Under the pieces are notes generated by a model, which worked only from the letters and a program-made list of their open reading frames with translations, was not told where the DNA came from and did no database searches. Below are positions 45,704 through 55,204 of a stretch of DNA of 64,000 nucleotides, piece by piece. The stretch comes from Pseudomonas fortuita. GTDB taxonomy: Bacteria; Pseudomonadota; Gammaproteobacteria; Pseudomonadales; Pseudomonadaceae. Position numbers and translations under genes: made by a program. How positions within the stretch are numbered: position 1 is the first letter of the stretch; each line of letters begins with the position of its first letter. The stretch is from the NCBI RefSeq assembly GCF_026898135.2, contig NZ_CP114035.2, positions 3,017,501-3,081,500 on the forward strand. The letters are read 5' to 3'.

Positions 45704-47029
45704 TCAGGCATACGCAGAAAGGCGCGAAGGGGCGGCCAGGTGTTGATAGGTCCGCCAGAGCAGCACGATCGGTATGACGATGGTAAGGCTGACCAGCAGC
45801 AGGGCGTAGCGCAGCGACTCGTCCACCAGCACTGGCATCAGTACATCGCTCAGTAGCCCGGTTGCCAACGGGCCGATACCGACTCCGCACAAGGTCGAGA
45901 TAATGGTCTGCAGGGCGACGGCAGTCGCCCTGCGGTGGGCGGGCACCAACTGGGTCAACAACGAGAAGCAGGGGCCGACCCACCATACCGAGAAAAAGCT
46001 GCCCAGCGCACACCAGAGCATCGCGCTGGGTACCGGAACTGCACCCGCATGCAGCAGGATGTCACGTGGCCAAAGCAGGTAGATGATCAATGCGCAATTG
46101 CCGAGCACATGGCCGATGAGCGGAATGCCGATTTGCCAATGCTGGCTCCTGATCACCAGGCGGTCGGTCAGCCATCCACTGAACAACGCCCCTAGCCCGG
46201 CAAAGGTGCCGCCTACCAAGCCGGCTAGAAGGCCCGCGTAGTGCAAGGGCAGGTCATGCGATCGCACCAGGAAGCTGGCATTCCACATGGCAAAGGCATA
46301 GGCGCTGAAGGTGGTAATGCCGCAAGCCAGCACCAGGCAACGGTAGGCAGGCTGTGCCATGAGTGCCCGCGCACTGCCCAGCAGGCTTTGTATGGGCGGT
46401 GCGCCCTGGCTGGCGTGGCTATGGGGGAGGTCGAAGCGACCCCGTACCGGGTCGCGCATCACAAAGGCAAACACCGCGCTGATCAGCAGGGAAGGCAGGG
46501 CGACAGCAAAAAAAGCGCTGCGCCAGCCATATTGGTCGACCACCCAGGCGCCGGCACTAAGGGCAACGATGGTCGAAAACGTCGGCGCGGCGGTGTAGCA
46601 ACTGATGGCAAAAGAACGCCGGTGCGGTGGGTAGATATCGGCAATGATCGACATCGAGGTCGAGGTGCTTGGTGACTCGAAGACTGCTACCGCCATGCGT
46701 GCGATCACCAGCATCGCAAAGCTGGTGGACAGGCCGCAGGCCACCGTTGCCAGCGCCCACAACGAGCAGGTAATGGCCAGCAGGCGTGTGCGTGACAGGC
46801 GATCGGCCAGGCGCCCGGCTGGCAGGCCCAGCAGCACATAGACGGCAGCGAAGGCCAGGCCCGAAACCAGGCCCATGGCGGTGTCGCTGGCACCGAACTC
46901 TTGTTTGAGCGGTTCGATCATCACGGCAATGATCTGCCGCCCGACAAAGTTGTCGGCGTACATCATCGCGAGCACAAACAGCAGACCATGGCTGCGCCAG
47001 CCGATGGGTTGAGGGTGCGTACTGCTCAT
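45704..47029 (-). CDS. MFS transporter (spinster/aromatic-acid-like), likely substrate uptake for the catabolic cluster
   Basis: 441 residues from the ATG at 47029, with GGGAG 7 nt upstream. Twelve membrane segments. The motif between segments 2 and 3 is GLPAGRLADRLSRTRLL, and the N-terminus YADNFVGRQIIAVMIEPLKQ is the type found in MFS carriers of steroid and aromatic acid clusters. It is the last gene of a minus-strand run after aldolase, dehydrogenase and hydratase genes. The cargo is inferred from this context only. Confidence 0.85.
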   Translation of the reverse strand: MSSTHPQPIGWRSHGLLFVLAMMYADNFVGRQIIAVMIEPLKQEFGASDTAMGLVSGLAFAAVYVLLGLPAGRLADRLSRTRLLAITCSLWALATVACGLSTSFAMLVIARMAVAVFESPSTSTSMSIIADIYPPHRRSFAISCYTAAPTFSTIVALSAGAWVVDQYGWRSAFFAVALPSLLISAVFAFVMRDPVRGRFDLPHSHASQGAPPIQSLLGSARALMAQPAYRCLVLACGITTFSAYAFAMWNASFLVRSHDLPLHYAGLLAGLVGGTFAGLGALFSGWLTDRLVIRSQHWQIGIPLIGHVLGNCALIIYLLWPRDILLHAGAVPVPSAMLWCALGSFFSVWWVGPCFSLLTQLVPAHRRATAVALQTIISTLCGVGIGPLATGLLSDVLMPVLVDESLRYALLLVSLTIVIPIVLLWRTYQHLAAPSRLSAYA

Positions 47030-47096
47030 GGATGACTCCCGGTCAAACCGCAGAGATGGGCAATGGCCCAAGCTGTGCCTGGGCCCCGTGAAGCGG

Positions 47097-48128
47097 TCAG
47101 GCGCTGGCTTGGCGTTGCTTGGCCAGGGTCATCGCGGTGTCTTCGATCATGTCTTCCTGGCCGCCGACCATGCCGCGCCGGCCCATTTCGACAAGAATTT
47201 CCCGCGCCGGGACGCCGTACTTTTTTTCAGCGCGCTTGGCAAACAGCAGGAACGAGCCGTAGACACCCGCATAGCCCATGGTCAGGGCATCGCGATCGCT
47301 GCGGATCGGGAAGTCCATGATCGGCACCACCAGGTCCTCGGCAACGTCCTGGATACCAAACACACTCACGCCAGTTTCAATGCCCATGCGGTCGCAGACG
47401 GCCACCAGCACTTCCATGGGGGTATTGCCAGCACCCGCGCCCAAGCCTGCGCACGCGGCATCGATACGGGTGGCGCCAGCGGCAATGGCCGCGATCGAGT
47501 TGGATACGCCCATCGACAGGTTGTGATGGCCATGGAAGCCGATTTCAGTCTCGGGCTTGAGCGCTGCACGCAGCGCCGCGACCCGCGCGCTGACGTCGTG
47601 GGGCAGCAGGTAGCCGGCCGAGTCGGTGATGTAGATGCAATTGGCCCCGTAGCTCTCCATCAGCTTGCCCTGGGTGGCCAGGCCTTGCGGGCTGTTCATA
47701 TGGGCCATCATCAGGAACCCGACGCTGTCCATGCCCAGCTTGCGGGCCGCGCCAAGGTGCTGTTCGGACACGTCTGCTTCCGTGCAGTGAGTGGCGACGC
47801 GAATCGTGCTGACGCCCAGTTCGTAGGCCATCTGCAGGTGATCGACCGTGCCGATGCCCGGTAGCAGCAGTGCGGAGACCTTGGCGTTTTTCATCAGCGG
47901 GATGACCGCCGACAAATACGCCTCGTCGCTGTGCGCCGGAAAACCATAGTTCAACGAACTGCCACCCAGGCCATCGCCATGGGTCACCTCGATCAACGGC
48001 ACACCGGCGGCGTCGAGGCCACAGGCAATGTCTTTCATTTGCTGCAGGGTGATCTGGTGGCGTTTGGGGTGCATGCCGTCACGCAGGCACATGTCGTGGA
48101 CGGTGATGGATTTGCCGTGAAGGTCCAT
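47097..48128 (-). CDS. 4-hydroxy-2-oxovalerate-type aldolase (TesG/HsaF/DmpG family)
   Basis: 343 residues from the ATG at 48128. Opening [15 protein letters not shown] with catalytic Arg16, metal ligand Asp17 and His20; metal ligands H199 and H201 in FHGHHN; C-terminal communication domain for the dehydrogenase partner. The enzyme splits 4-hydroxy-2-oxo acids to pyruvate and an aldehyde that is channelled to the acylating dehydrogenase encoded 10 nt upstream. In a steroid context the aldehyde is propanal; DmpG-like enzymes of phenol degradation give acetaldehyde. Confidence 0.95.
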   Translation of the reverse strand: MDLHGKSITVHDMCLRDGMHPKRHQITLQQMKDIACGLDAAGVPLIEVTHGDGLGGSSLNYGFPAHSDEAYLSAVIPLMKNAKVSALLLPGIGTVDHLQMAYELGVSTIRVATHCTEADVSEQHLGAARKLGMDSVGFLMMAHMNSPQGLATQGKLMESYGANCIYITDSAGYLLPHDVSARVAALRAALKPETEIGFHGHHNLSMGVSNSIAAIAAGATRIDAACAGLGAGAGNTPMEVLVAVCDRMGIETGVSVFGIQDVAEDLVVPIMDFPIRSDRDALTMGYAGVYGSFLLFAKRAEKKYGVPAREILVEMGRRGMVGGQEDMIEDTAMTLAKQRQASA

Positions 48129-48138
48129 GGTGCGCTCC

Positions 48139-49068
48139 TTAGGCGATGGCAGGTTGTGGGCTGCTGGCACGCAGGGTCAGCTCGCCTTTGAGCATCGCTT
48201 CGGCAAACATCTCGGCGGTGCGCGCGGCGGCGGCGGTCATGATGTCGAGGTTGCCGGCATATTTGGGCAGATAGTCGCCCAGGCCTTCGACTTCCATGAA
48301 AATCGACACCCGGTTACCGTCGAACACCGGGCCGTTGACCAGCTTGTAGCCGGGCACATAGCGCTGGACTTGCTTGATCATGTCGGCAATCGCGGCGGTG
48401 ATGGCTGCCTGGTCAGGCTCGGTTTCGGTCAGGCAGTGCACGGTGTCACGCATGATCAGCGGCGGCTCGGCGGGGTTGACGATAATGATTGCCTTGCCCT
48501 TTTTTGCGCCGCCAACCTGTTCCACGGCCGCAGCGGTGGTACGGGTGAATTCATCGATGTTCTTGCGTGTGCCTGGGCCGACCGATTTCGAGGCCGCCGT
48601 GGCAATGATCTCGGCATAGGCCACCGGCTGCACGCTGGACACCGCGGCCACCAGCGGGATGGTCGCCTGGCCGCCACAGGTCACCATGTTGACGTTCATC
48701 GCGCCCAGGCCTAGGTTGTGCTTGAGATTGACCGGTGGCACGCAGTAGGGGCCGATGGCTGCTGGCGTCAGGTCGATCATCAGCACACCCAAGGCATTGA
48801 GCTTGCGGCTGTTTTCGGCATGCACATACGCGGAGGTAGCATCGAAGGCGATCTGGATGCCGTCTTCCATTACATGCGGTAGCAGGCCGTCGACGCCCTC
48901 GCTGGTGGTCTTCAGGCCCAGCGCGGCGGCGCGGGCCAGGCCTTCGGAGGTGGCGTCGATACCCACCATCCAGACGGGCTCCAGTACTTCACTGCGCTTG
49001 AGCTTGTACAGCAGGTCGGTACCGATGTTGCCGGGCCCGATGAGGGCGCATTTTATCTTTTTACTCAT
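48139..49068 (-). CDS. Acetaldehyde/propanal dehydrogenase, CoA-acylating (TesF/HsaG/DmpF family)
   Basis: 309 residues. NAD motif GPGNIG at 11-16, catalytic Cys131 in [10 protein letters not shown], and the dimer/aldolase contact region [12 protein letters not shown]. It converts the aldehyde from the aldolase to acyl-CoA using NAD. It lies between hydratase and aldolase in the order hydratase, dehydrogenase, aldolase, the same as tesE-F-G of Comamonas testosteroni. Confidence 0.95.
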   Translation of the reverse strand: MSKKIKCALIGPGNIGTDLLYKLKRSEVLEPVWMVGIDATSEGLARAAALGLKTTSEGVDGLLPHVMEDGIQIAFDATSAYVHAENSRKLNALGVLMIDLTPAAIGPYCVPPVNLKHNLGLGAMNVNMVTCGGQATIPLVAAVSSVQPVAYAEIIATAASKSVGPGTRKNIDEFTRTTAAAVEQVGGAKKGKAIIIVNPAEPPLIMRDTVHCLTETEPDQAAITAAIADMIKQVQRYVPGYKLVNGPVFDGNRVSIFMEVEGLGDYLPKYAGNLDIMTAAAARTAEMFAEAMLKGELTLRASSPQPAIA

Positions 49069-49106
49069 GGCATTGTTCTCGATCAGAAGAAGGAACGGCC
49101 GCAGGC

Positions 49107-49898
49107 TCAGGGCACGAAGTTCAGGTGCATCTCGCCCATGCCGCTCAGCGACAGGCTGACGAAGTCACCCGGTGCGACCGGTACCAGTGGCGCAAGGGCA
49201 CCGGACAGAATGATTTCGCCCTTGCGAAACGGGATGCCCAGTCGGCCCAGGGTGTTGGCCAGCCAGGCCACGGCGGCGCAGGGGTGGCCTTGCACCGCCG
49301 AGCCCAGGCCGCTGCCCACCGGCAGGCCGTTTTTGAACAGGTGCAACTGGACCTCGGCCAGGTCCAGTTCACGCGGATCGACGCGCTGCTGGCCCAGGGC
49401 GAAAACACCGCATGAAGCGTTGTCGGCAACGGTGTCCTGAATGCGGATCTGCCAGTTCTCGATACGCGAGTCGACAATTTCGAAGCACGGCATAACCCAC
49501 TCGCTGGCCGCCAGCACATCGTTGGCGGTGATATCGGTACCTTGCAGGTCTTCGCCCAGTACAAAGGCAATCTCGCCTTCGGCCCGTGGCTGCACAAGAT
49601 GGTGGGCAGCAAAGCTGATGTCGCTGCCATCGGCAACCTGCATACGGTCGGTTAGAAAACCAAAATCGGGCTGATGCACATCGAGCATTTCTTGCACGGC
49701 GCGGCTGGTCACCCCGATTTTCTTGCCGATCACTTGCTCGCCCACCGCTTCGCGACGCGCCAGAAATCGCCGGGAGATCTGGTAGGCGTCGTCAAGGCTG
49801 ATGGCCGGGTAACGTTGGGTCAGCGGGGGCAGGCTCTGGCGTGCGTTCAGGGCATGGAACAGCTCGTCGCCCAGTGTTTCAATCAGTTGCGCATCCAT
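49107..49898 (-). CDS. 2-hydroxyhexa/penta-2,4-dienoate hydratase (TesE/HsaE/MhpD family)
   Basis: 263 residues from the ATG at 49898. Fumarylacetoacetase-like fold with metal site [12 protein letters not shown] and the family opening [23 protein letters not shown]. It hydrates the dienoate made by the C-C hydrolase, giving the 4-hydroxy-2-oxo acid for the aldolase. The start codon has no visible ribosome site, so an alternative start cannot be ruled out. The dioxygenase and hydrolase that would make its substrate are not in this window. Confidence 0.93.
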   Translation of the reverse strand: MDAQLIETLGDELFHALNARQSLPPLTQRYPAISLDDAYQISRRFLARREAVGEQVIGKKIGVTSRAVQEMLDVHQPDFGFLTDRMQVADGSDISFAAHHLVQPRAEGEIAFVLGEDLQGTDITANDVLAASEWVMPCFEIVDSRIENWQIRIQDTVADNASCGVFALGQQRVDPRELDLAEVQLHLFKNGLPVGSGLGSAVQGHPCAAVAWLANTLGRLGIPFRKGEIILSGALAPLVPVAPGDFVSLSLSGMGEMHLNFVP

Positions 49899-49966
49899 AG
49901 GGAGGTCGCTCTGTGGCAAGTGGATAACAGGCCGGGCCAGCTGCAGGCACGCCCGGCAAAAAGGCC

Positions 49967-50740
49967 TCAACCCGGCCAGACACTGGAATCGGCGCCGCCA
50001 TCGACATCGATGATCTTGCCGGTGACCCAGGCCGAGGCGGGGCTTGCCAGGTAAAGGGCCGCGGCGGCGATGTCCTCTGGTTGCCCCAGGCATTTGAGCG
50101 GGGTGTTGCTTTCCATCGTTTTGCGCATGGCATCGGGCATGACCCCGGCCAGGGCGTCGGTCAGGATTGGCCCTGGCGCCACCGCATTGACCCGGATCTG
50201 CGGCGCAAACTCTTGTGCCAGCAGGCGCGTCAGGTGAGTCAGGGCAGCCTTGGCGGTGCCATAGGCGCTGAAATGGCGCTGGGCATAACGGGCGGCGACC
50301 GAGGTAATGTTGATGATGTTGCCGCCCCCGGCGTCGCGCATCAGGGGTACGCAGAGCTGTGAAAGGGCATAGGCGGCGCTGACGTTGAAGCTCAACACCT
50401 GCTCGAAGTCTTGCGGGCTCATCTTCAGCGGGTCATTGGGGCCGCCGCCCCCGGCATTGTTGACCAGATGGGTGATGCGCCCCAGCTGTTCGGCGGCGTT
50501 GGCGACCAAGGCGCAGCGCTGTTCGCTGTCGGTGACATCGCAGCTCAGGGCCAGGGCGCGCCGCCCTCGGCTGCGTACCTCTTCGGCGACGGCCTCGACA
50601 TCTGCCAGCGAACGGGCGCTGCAGACTACATCAGCGCCAGCATCGGCGTAGGCCAAGGCAATGGCGCGACCGATGCCGCGGCCGCTGCCGGTGACAATGG
50701 CGACACTGCCAGTGAGGTTGAAGCGTTGCAGAATGCTCAT
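49967..50740 (-). CDS. Short-chain dehydrogenase/reductase (hydroxysteroid-dehydrogenase-like)
   Basis: 257 residues. Cofactor motif TGSGRGIG, NNAG at about 95-98, catalytic Ser in ITSVAARYAQ, and Tyr-x3-Lys in YGTAKAAL. The wording resembles 7-alpha-hydroxysteroid dehydrogenase and FabG-like SDRs. First gene of the minus-strand group that continues with hydratase, dehydrogenase, aldolase and MFS. It may oxidise a hydroxyl of a steroid nucleus. Confidence 0.85.
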   Translation of the reverse strand: MSILQRFNLTGSVAIVTGSGRGIGRAIALAYADAGADVVCSARSLADVEAVAEEVRSRGRRALALSCDVTDSEQRCALVANAAEQLGRITHLVNNAGGGGPNDPLKMSPQDFEQVLSFNVSAAYALSQLCVPLMRDAGGGNIINITSVAARYAQRHFSAYGTAKAALTHLTRLLAQEFAPQIRVNAVAPGPILTDALAGVMPDAMRKTMESNTPLKCLGQPEDIAAAALYLASPASAWVTGKIIDVDGGADSSVWPG

Positions 50741-50782
50741 GGCTGTCCTTATTGTTCTAATGGTTCAGGGAAGACACAGTGC

Positions 50783-51763
50783 TTAGCGCGGCGCCCACAG
50801 GTCCGGCAAGCCCGGGTCGGAGGTGGCGATCAGGCGCTTGAGCAACACCTTGAGTGCCTGGCTATCACCGGCGCCAAGACGGGCAGCGATATCCTCCTCG
50901 ACGGCTTTGGCCAGGGCCACCTCCTGCAGCGAAGCCTCCCGCCCGTCGGCTGTGAGCACATAGCGGACCTGCTCATTATCAAGCTCACGGGCGACCAGGT
51001 TCTGGCGTTCCAGGAAGCGCATGCTGGTGGCGCTGACCACATGGCCGGTGTAGCCGACGAAGGCGTTGATCTCGTCCAGGGTCAGGTTGTCCCGAATGCA
51101 CAGGGTGGAGAGAATGAAGAACGCGTGTTCATCGAGCTGCTGGTTCTTCAGCAGGCGGCGCAGTGCAAACAGCATCTGGTAGTGCGAGCGCCCGAGCAGG
51201 TAGCCGAGCAAGTCTTCGGTGTAACTGCACTCGGGCGGTGGCGGGGTAGTTGCCAGGCGCAGTTCGTTGCGCGGCTTGCGCATCGCCAGAGCGTACTGGC
51301 CACTCTGGAAGGCCAGGGGCGCGCGGTCGCTATGGTCGAAAGCGAGCACTTCGCCGACGAAGATGACATGGTCGCCGCCTTCATACTGGAAGGCTGTGCG
51401 GCATTGGAAGCGCGCCGTACAGTCTTGCAGCAGCGGTGCCTCGCTGATACCTGTGTCGAGCTGGATTTCGGAGAACTTGTCTTCACCCTGGCGGGCAAAG
51501 CGGCCGGACAGCGTTTCCTGCTCCGTCGACAAAACGTGCACGTTCCAGTGGCGACCACCGCTGAACACCGGCAGACTGCGGGCATTCTTGGACAGACTCC
51601 AGAGCACCAGAGGTGGGTTGAGCGAGACCGAGTTGAAGCTGTTGGCCGTGATGCCAACGGGCGAGCCGTCTTCGGCCTTGGTAGTGATGATGGTCACTCC
51701 CGTGGTAAAGGTGCCGAGCGCGGCGCGAAACGCTTGAGGGTCGAAACAGGCGGGCGTTGCCAT
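50783..51763 (-). CDS. Flavin reductase with C-terminal MarR-like domain (reductase of two-component monooxygenase)
   Basis: 326 residues from the ATG at 51763, which has GAGG 6 nt upstream (an ATG at 51775 is less well placed). Residues 1-165 form a flavin reductase domain (FRAALGTFTTGVTIITT, then VGITANSFNSVSLNPPLVLW). The remaining ~155 look like a MarR-type winged helix (DEHAFFILSTLCIRDNLTLD, then SATSMRFLERQNLVARE). This two-part layout is that of the C1 reductase of p-hydroxyphenylacetate hydroxylase, where the tail senses substrate and releases inhibition. The partner oxygenase is probably the gene at 55205. It is divergent from the plus-strand operon across sites A and B. Confidence 0.9.
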   Translation of the reverse strand: MATPACFDPQAFRAALGTFTTGVTIITTKAEDGSPVGITANSFNSVSLNPPLVLWSLSKNARSLPVFSGGRHWNVHVLSTEQETLSGRFARQGEDKFSEIQLDTGISEAPLLQDCTARFQCRTAFQYEGGDHVIFVGEVLAFDHSDRAPLAFQSGQYALAMRKPRNELRLATTPPPPECSYTEDLLGYLLGRSHYQMLFALRRLLKNQQLDEHAFFILSTLCIRDNLTLDEINAFVGYTGHVVSATSMRFLERQNLVARELDNEQVRYVLTADGREASLQEVALAKAVEEDIAARLGAGDSQALKVLLKRLIATSDPGLPDLWAPR

Positions 51764-51824
51764 GATGGGCCTCATGGAATGAGTGTGCGTGCTGGCAGTA
51801 TTCCCAGCGTCACGGGGCTTTGCA

Positions 51825-51840
51825 TCGTCTCAACGGACTA
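51825..51840. promoter_or_regulatory. Candidate operator, site A
   Basis: Minus-strand reading TAGTCCGTTGAGACGA; 62 nt before the flavin reductase start. Member of the five-site motif TMGTCCRYTNNGACGA. Confidence 0.65.
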
Positions 51841-51855
51841 ACGTTTTTGGCTCGA

Positions 51856-51871
51856 TCGTCCACTTGGACGA
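51856..51871. promoter_or_regulatory. Candidate operator, site B
   Basis: TCGTCCACTTGGACGA, with perfect 7-base arms, 110 nt before the aldehyde dehydrogenase start. It is 16 nt from site A, and the two together control the divergent promoters. Confidence 0.65.
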
Positions 51872-51980
51872 GGCGGTCTCCGGGGTCTGGGGCTAGTTTG
51901 CGGGGCAGGGCGTCGTGCAACGACGGCCATGGTGGGCACAGAGGCGACATGCTGGCCCTTGTTCAGTTGAGGAGGCACCA

Positions 51981-53417
51981 ATGAGTTGTGCAAATTCTTC
52001 CGTCGACATGCTGTCGGCCTTGCTGCGTGAACAAAAGGCTGCGTTCAACGCTCAAGGGGCTGTCACTGCCGTGGCCCGCCGCGCGCGGATCCAGCGGGTG
52101 ATCGACATGCTGGTGGCGCACCACGAAGCGCTGGCCGAGGCGATGGATGCGGACTTTGGCGGCCGGCCCCAGGGTTTTTCGTTGATGAATGATGTGCTGG
52201 GTTCGCTCGGGTCCCTCAAGCACGCGCGCGACCACCTCGAAGGATGGATGCAGGATGAGCCGCGGCCCGTCTTCAGCCCTTACGATCAGCTGGGCGCCGA
52301 GGCCTGGGTGATGTATCAGCCCAAGGGTACGGTGGGCATTCTGGGCACCTGGAACGCCCCCCTGTATACCTTGCTCAGCCCCCTGGGTTCGGCGTTGGCG
52401 GCGGGTAACCGGGCGATCCTCAAGCCTTCGGAGGTGGTGCCACGTACTGCTGCGCTGGTGGCGAAGCTGTTTGCCGAGGCGTTCGATCCGCTCGAAGTGG
52501 CTGTGGTCACCGGTGGCGCGGACCTGGCCCAGGCCTTCACCGCACAGCCGTTCGACCACCTGGTGTTTACCGGCAGTACCGCGGTGGCCAGGTCCGTGAT
52601 GCGTAACGCGGCCGAACACCTGGTGCCGTTGACGCTGGAACTGGGCGGAAAGTCGCCGGTCATCGTCGCCCGCAGCGCCGACCTGGGCACCGCAGCGTTT
52701 CGTATTGCGCTTTCCAAGACCACCAACAGTGGCCAGGTCTGCATCAACCCGGACCTGGTCTACGTGCCACGCGAGCAGCTGGAAACCTTTCTTGAGGCCT
52801 TTGCCAGCGCTTACCGCCAGTTCATCCCTGAGGTGAGCGACAACCCGGACGTGGTCGCGGTGGTCAATGCCCAACACCTGTCCCGTGTTGAAAACCTGGT
52901 TCAGCAGGCGCTTCAAGCCGGTGCCCGGGTAGTGAGCCTGCCCTACGCGCAAGCGGCTGATGAGCAAAACCGCCGCCGACCGCTGCAACTGGTGATCGAC
53001 CCGCCGCAAGGCAGCCTGATTCTGCATGAAGAAATCTTCGGCCCGGCAATGGTGGTTCTGCCTTTTGATGAGGTTGATCAGGTCATCGCTCAGATCAACG
53101 CCCGCCCGCGGCCTTTGGCCCTTTACTACTTTGGCAGCGACGCCAAGGAGCAGCGCCAGGTGCTGGAGCACACATTGTCCGGCGGTGTCACCCTCAACGA
53201 TGTGATGATGCATGCCGCCTTGCATGATGCCCCGTTCGGTGGGGTTGGCGGGTCAGGCATGGGCCACTACCACGGTCGCGAAGGCTTTATCGAGTTCAGC
53301 CACCTGCGCACAGTACTCAAGGCGCCCGAGCATGATCCGCGCGGTGAATGGGGCCTGCTACCGCCTTACAGCGAACACTTCCTGGCCGCGATGAAAGCGC
53401 AGATCACCCCGGACTGA
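51981..53417 (+). CDS. Aldehyde dehydrogenase (coniferyl-aldehyde-dehydrogenase-like)
   Basis: 478 residues from the ATG at 51981, with GGAGG 6 nt upstream. Catalytic Glu in LELGGKSPVIVA, Cys in NSGQVCINPDLV and the NAD site FTGSTAVARSVM. It belongs to the class-3 / CalB-like group acting on aromatic or long-chain aldehydes. First gene of the plus-strand operon of the cluster; it may oxidise a side-chain aldehyde intermediate. Confidence 0.9.
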   Translation: MSCANSSVDMLSALLREQKAAFNAQGAVTAVARRARIQRVIDMLVAHHEALAEAMDADFGGRPQGFSLMNDVLGSLGSLKHARDHLEGWMQDEPRPVFSPYDQLGAEAWVMYQPKGTVGILGTWNAPLYTLLSPLGSALAAGNRAILKPSEVVPRTAALVAKLFAEAFDPLEVAVVTGGADLAQAFTAQPFDHLVFTGSTAVARSVMRNAAEHLVPLTLELGGKSPVIVARSADLGTAAFRIALSKTTNSGQVCINPDLVYVPREQLETFLEAFASAYRQFIPEVSDNPDVVAVVNAQHLSRVENLVQQALQAGARVVSLPYAQAADEQNRRRPLQLVIDPPQGSLILHEEIFGPAMVVLPFDEVDQVIAQINARPRPLALYYFGSDAKEQRQVLEHTLSGGVTLNDVMMHAALHDAPFGGVGGSGMGHYHGREGFIEFSHLRTVLKAPEHDPRGEWGLLPPYSEHFLAAMKAQITPD

Positions 53418-53477
53418 TCGGGGACACCGGCGCGCTGAGCGAATCGAACAGACACAATAAAAAACGGAATTCTGCAC

Positions 53478-55073
53478 ATGGAAAAAAACGCATTGCCACT
53501 GGCCGACACGCTTGCCCCAGCGGGTGCCGACGCCGCTGACGGATGGCCGCGCCGGCAGGTGCTCAAGGCCGGCGCGGTGGCGCTGGGCGTCGGGCTACTG
53601 GGGCGCTTTGCCGATGCCCGGGCCGCAGGCGGCTTGTCGGCCAGCGATTACCTGGGCCTGGATGCCTGGGCCATGGCCAAGGGCTTGCAGGCCGGCCACT
53701 TCAGTGCCGAAGACTTGCTCGGCGCAGCATTCGCCCGTTGTGACCTGGTCAACCCGAAGATCAACGCAGTCAACATGCGCCATGACGATTATGCCCGCGC
53801 GTTGCTGGCGGCCAGGCAGAAGGCCGGCACCCTGACCCAGGGCTCGCTGGCGGGCGTGCCGATCCTGCTCAAGGACCTCAACACCTACTTGCAGGGCACG
53901 ACCACCAGCAACGGCAGCCGGCTGTTCAAGGACGCGCCCCCTTCGAGCGTTACCAGCACCTTGATCCGCCGTTATGAAGCCGCCGGGGCAGTGCCTTTTG
54001 GTAAAGCCACCAGCCCGGAGTTCGGCCTGACCACCACCACCGAGTCGTTGGCATGGGGGCAGACCCGCAACCCCTGGAATCTGGCGTTGAGCTCGGGTGG
54101 TTCGTCCGGTGGTTCCGCCGCGGCGGTTGCCGCCGGTATCGTCCCGGTCGCCCATGCCACCGACGGTGGCGGCTCGATCCGGATCCCGGCGTCCTACTGC
54201 GGGCTGGTCGGCCTCAAGCCGACACGCTACCGCACGCCGAGCGGGCCGGCCCGCCTGGAAGGCTCGTTTGGCGCCAGTGTCGCCAACATGGTCTCGCACA
54301 GCGTGCGCGATACCGCGTTGTTTCTTGATGCCGGTCAGGGTCACGAACCAGGGAGCCCGTACTGGAGCTCACCGCTGGTACGTCCCTACGTCGAGGAGCT
54401 GGGCCGTGACCCGGGCCGTTTACGGGTTGCACTGGTGCGGGAATCGCTGACCGGGGCACCGCTGGACCCGGCGATTGCCAAGGTTCTGGAGGACACCATC
54501 AAGCAACTGCTGGGCCTTGGCCACGAAGTGGAAGAACTGCGCTTGCCGATTCAGGCCCAGCAGCTGTTCGGCGCCCACGGCGTTGCCATCGGCAACTCCT
54601 TGCTGGTCACGGTCAATGACCGGGAGAAAGCCCTGGGCCGCGCGTTGGGGCCGCAGGATCTGGAAAGCATCACCTTTGGTGTGCTGGAGCGTGCAGCGAA
54701 AGCCACGGGTGAGGGGGTAGTGCGTGCCCGGCATGCGTTCGAAGACATCAGCATGGCCATGGAACAGCAGTTCGAGCGCTTTGATGTGATCCTTTCGCCG
54801 GTCACCGCCAGCCTGACGCCGGCCCTGGGCGAGCTCTCGCTCAACCAGCCTTACGAAAGTTACGCCCGCAAGGCCATGGGCAGTGCCGCGTTTACCGTGC
54901 TGGCCAACGTCAGCGGCCAGCCGGCTATTTCCTTGCCGTTGGGCATGAGTGACAGCGGCCTGCCAGTGGGCATGATGTTCACCGCTCGCCTGGGCGGGGA
55001 AGACGTGCTGCTGCGCCTGGCCTCGCAGCTGGAGCAGGACCGCCCGTGGGCCGCCAGGCGCGCCGCGATCTGA
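53478..55073 (+). CDS. Amidase-signature-family enzyme with Tat signal
   Basis: 531 residues. A twin-arginine signal (PRRQVLKAGAVALGVGLLG, Arg25-Arg26) predicts export. The amidase triad is present: Lys132 in LLKDLNTYLQG, cis-Ser209/210 in SSGGSSGGS and nucleophile Ser233 in DGGGSIRIPASYCGLVGLKP. It hydrolyses an amide bond outside the cytoplasm. Within a steroid-type cluster a conjugated (amino-acid-linked) substrate is a reasonable guess, but amidases of this family act on many substrates. It lies 60 nt after the aldehyde dehydrogenase and 131 nt before the monooxygenase. Confidence 0.9.
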   Translation: MEKNALPLADTLAPAGADAADGWPRRQVLKAGAVALGVGLLGRFADARAAGGLSASDYLGLDAWAMAKGLQAGHFSAEDLLGAAFARCDLVNPKINAVNMRHDDYARALLAARQKAGTLTQGSLAGVPILLKDLNTYLQGTTTSNGSRLFKDAPPSSVTSTLIRRYEAAGAVPFGKATSPEFGLTTTTESLAWGQTRNPWNLALSSGGSSGGSAAAVAAGIVPVAHATDGGGSIRIPASYCGLVGLKPTRYRTPSGPARLEGSFGASVANMVSHSVRDTALFLDAGQGHEPGSPYWSSPLVRPYVEELGRDPGRLRVALVRESLTGAPLDPAIAKVLEDTIKQLLGLGHEVEELRLPIQAQQLFGAHGVAIGNSLLVTVNDREKALGRALGPQDLESITFGVLERAAKATGEGVVRARHAFEDISMAMEQQFERFDVILSPVTASLTPALGELSLNQPYESYARKAMGSAAFTVLANVSGQPAISLPLGMSDSGLPVGMMFTARLGGEDVLLRLASQLEQDRPWAARRAAI

Positions 55074-55113
55074 GCCTGAAAGGCGCCAGGGACGGCGCCG
55101 TACCGTGTTTCCC

Positions 55114-55129
55114 TAGTCCGCTTTGACGA
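55114..55129. promoter_or_regulatory. Candidate operator, site C
   Basis: TAGTCCGCTTTGACGA, 75 nt before the monooxygenase start and 40 nt after the amidase stop, which suggests an internal promoter for the second half of the operon. Confidence 0.6.
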
Positions 55130-55204
55130 TGAATATTCGCCTGCTGCATTCGATCATCAACCAAGACTCGCGCAACCGCGCAACGAGATTGGGAGAACGA
55201 ACGG

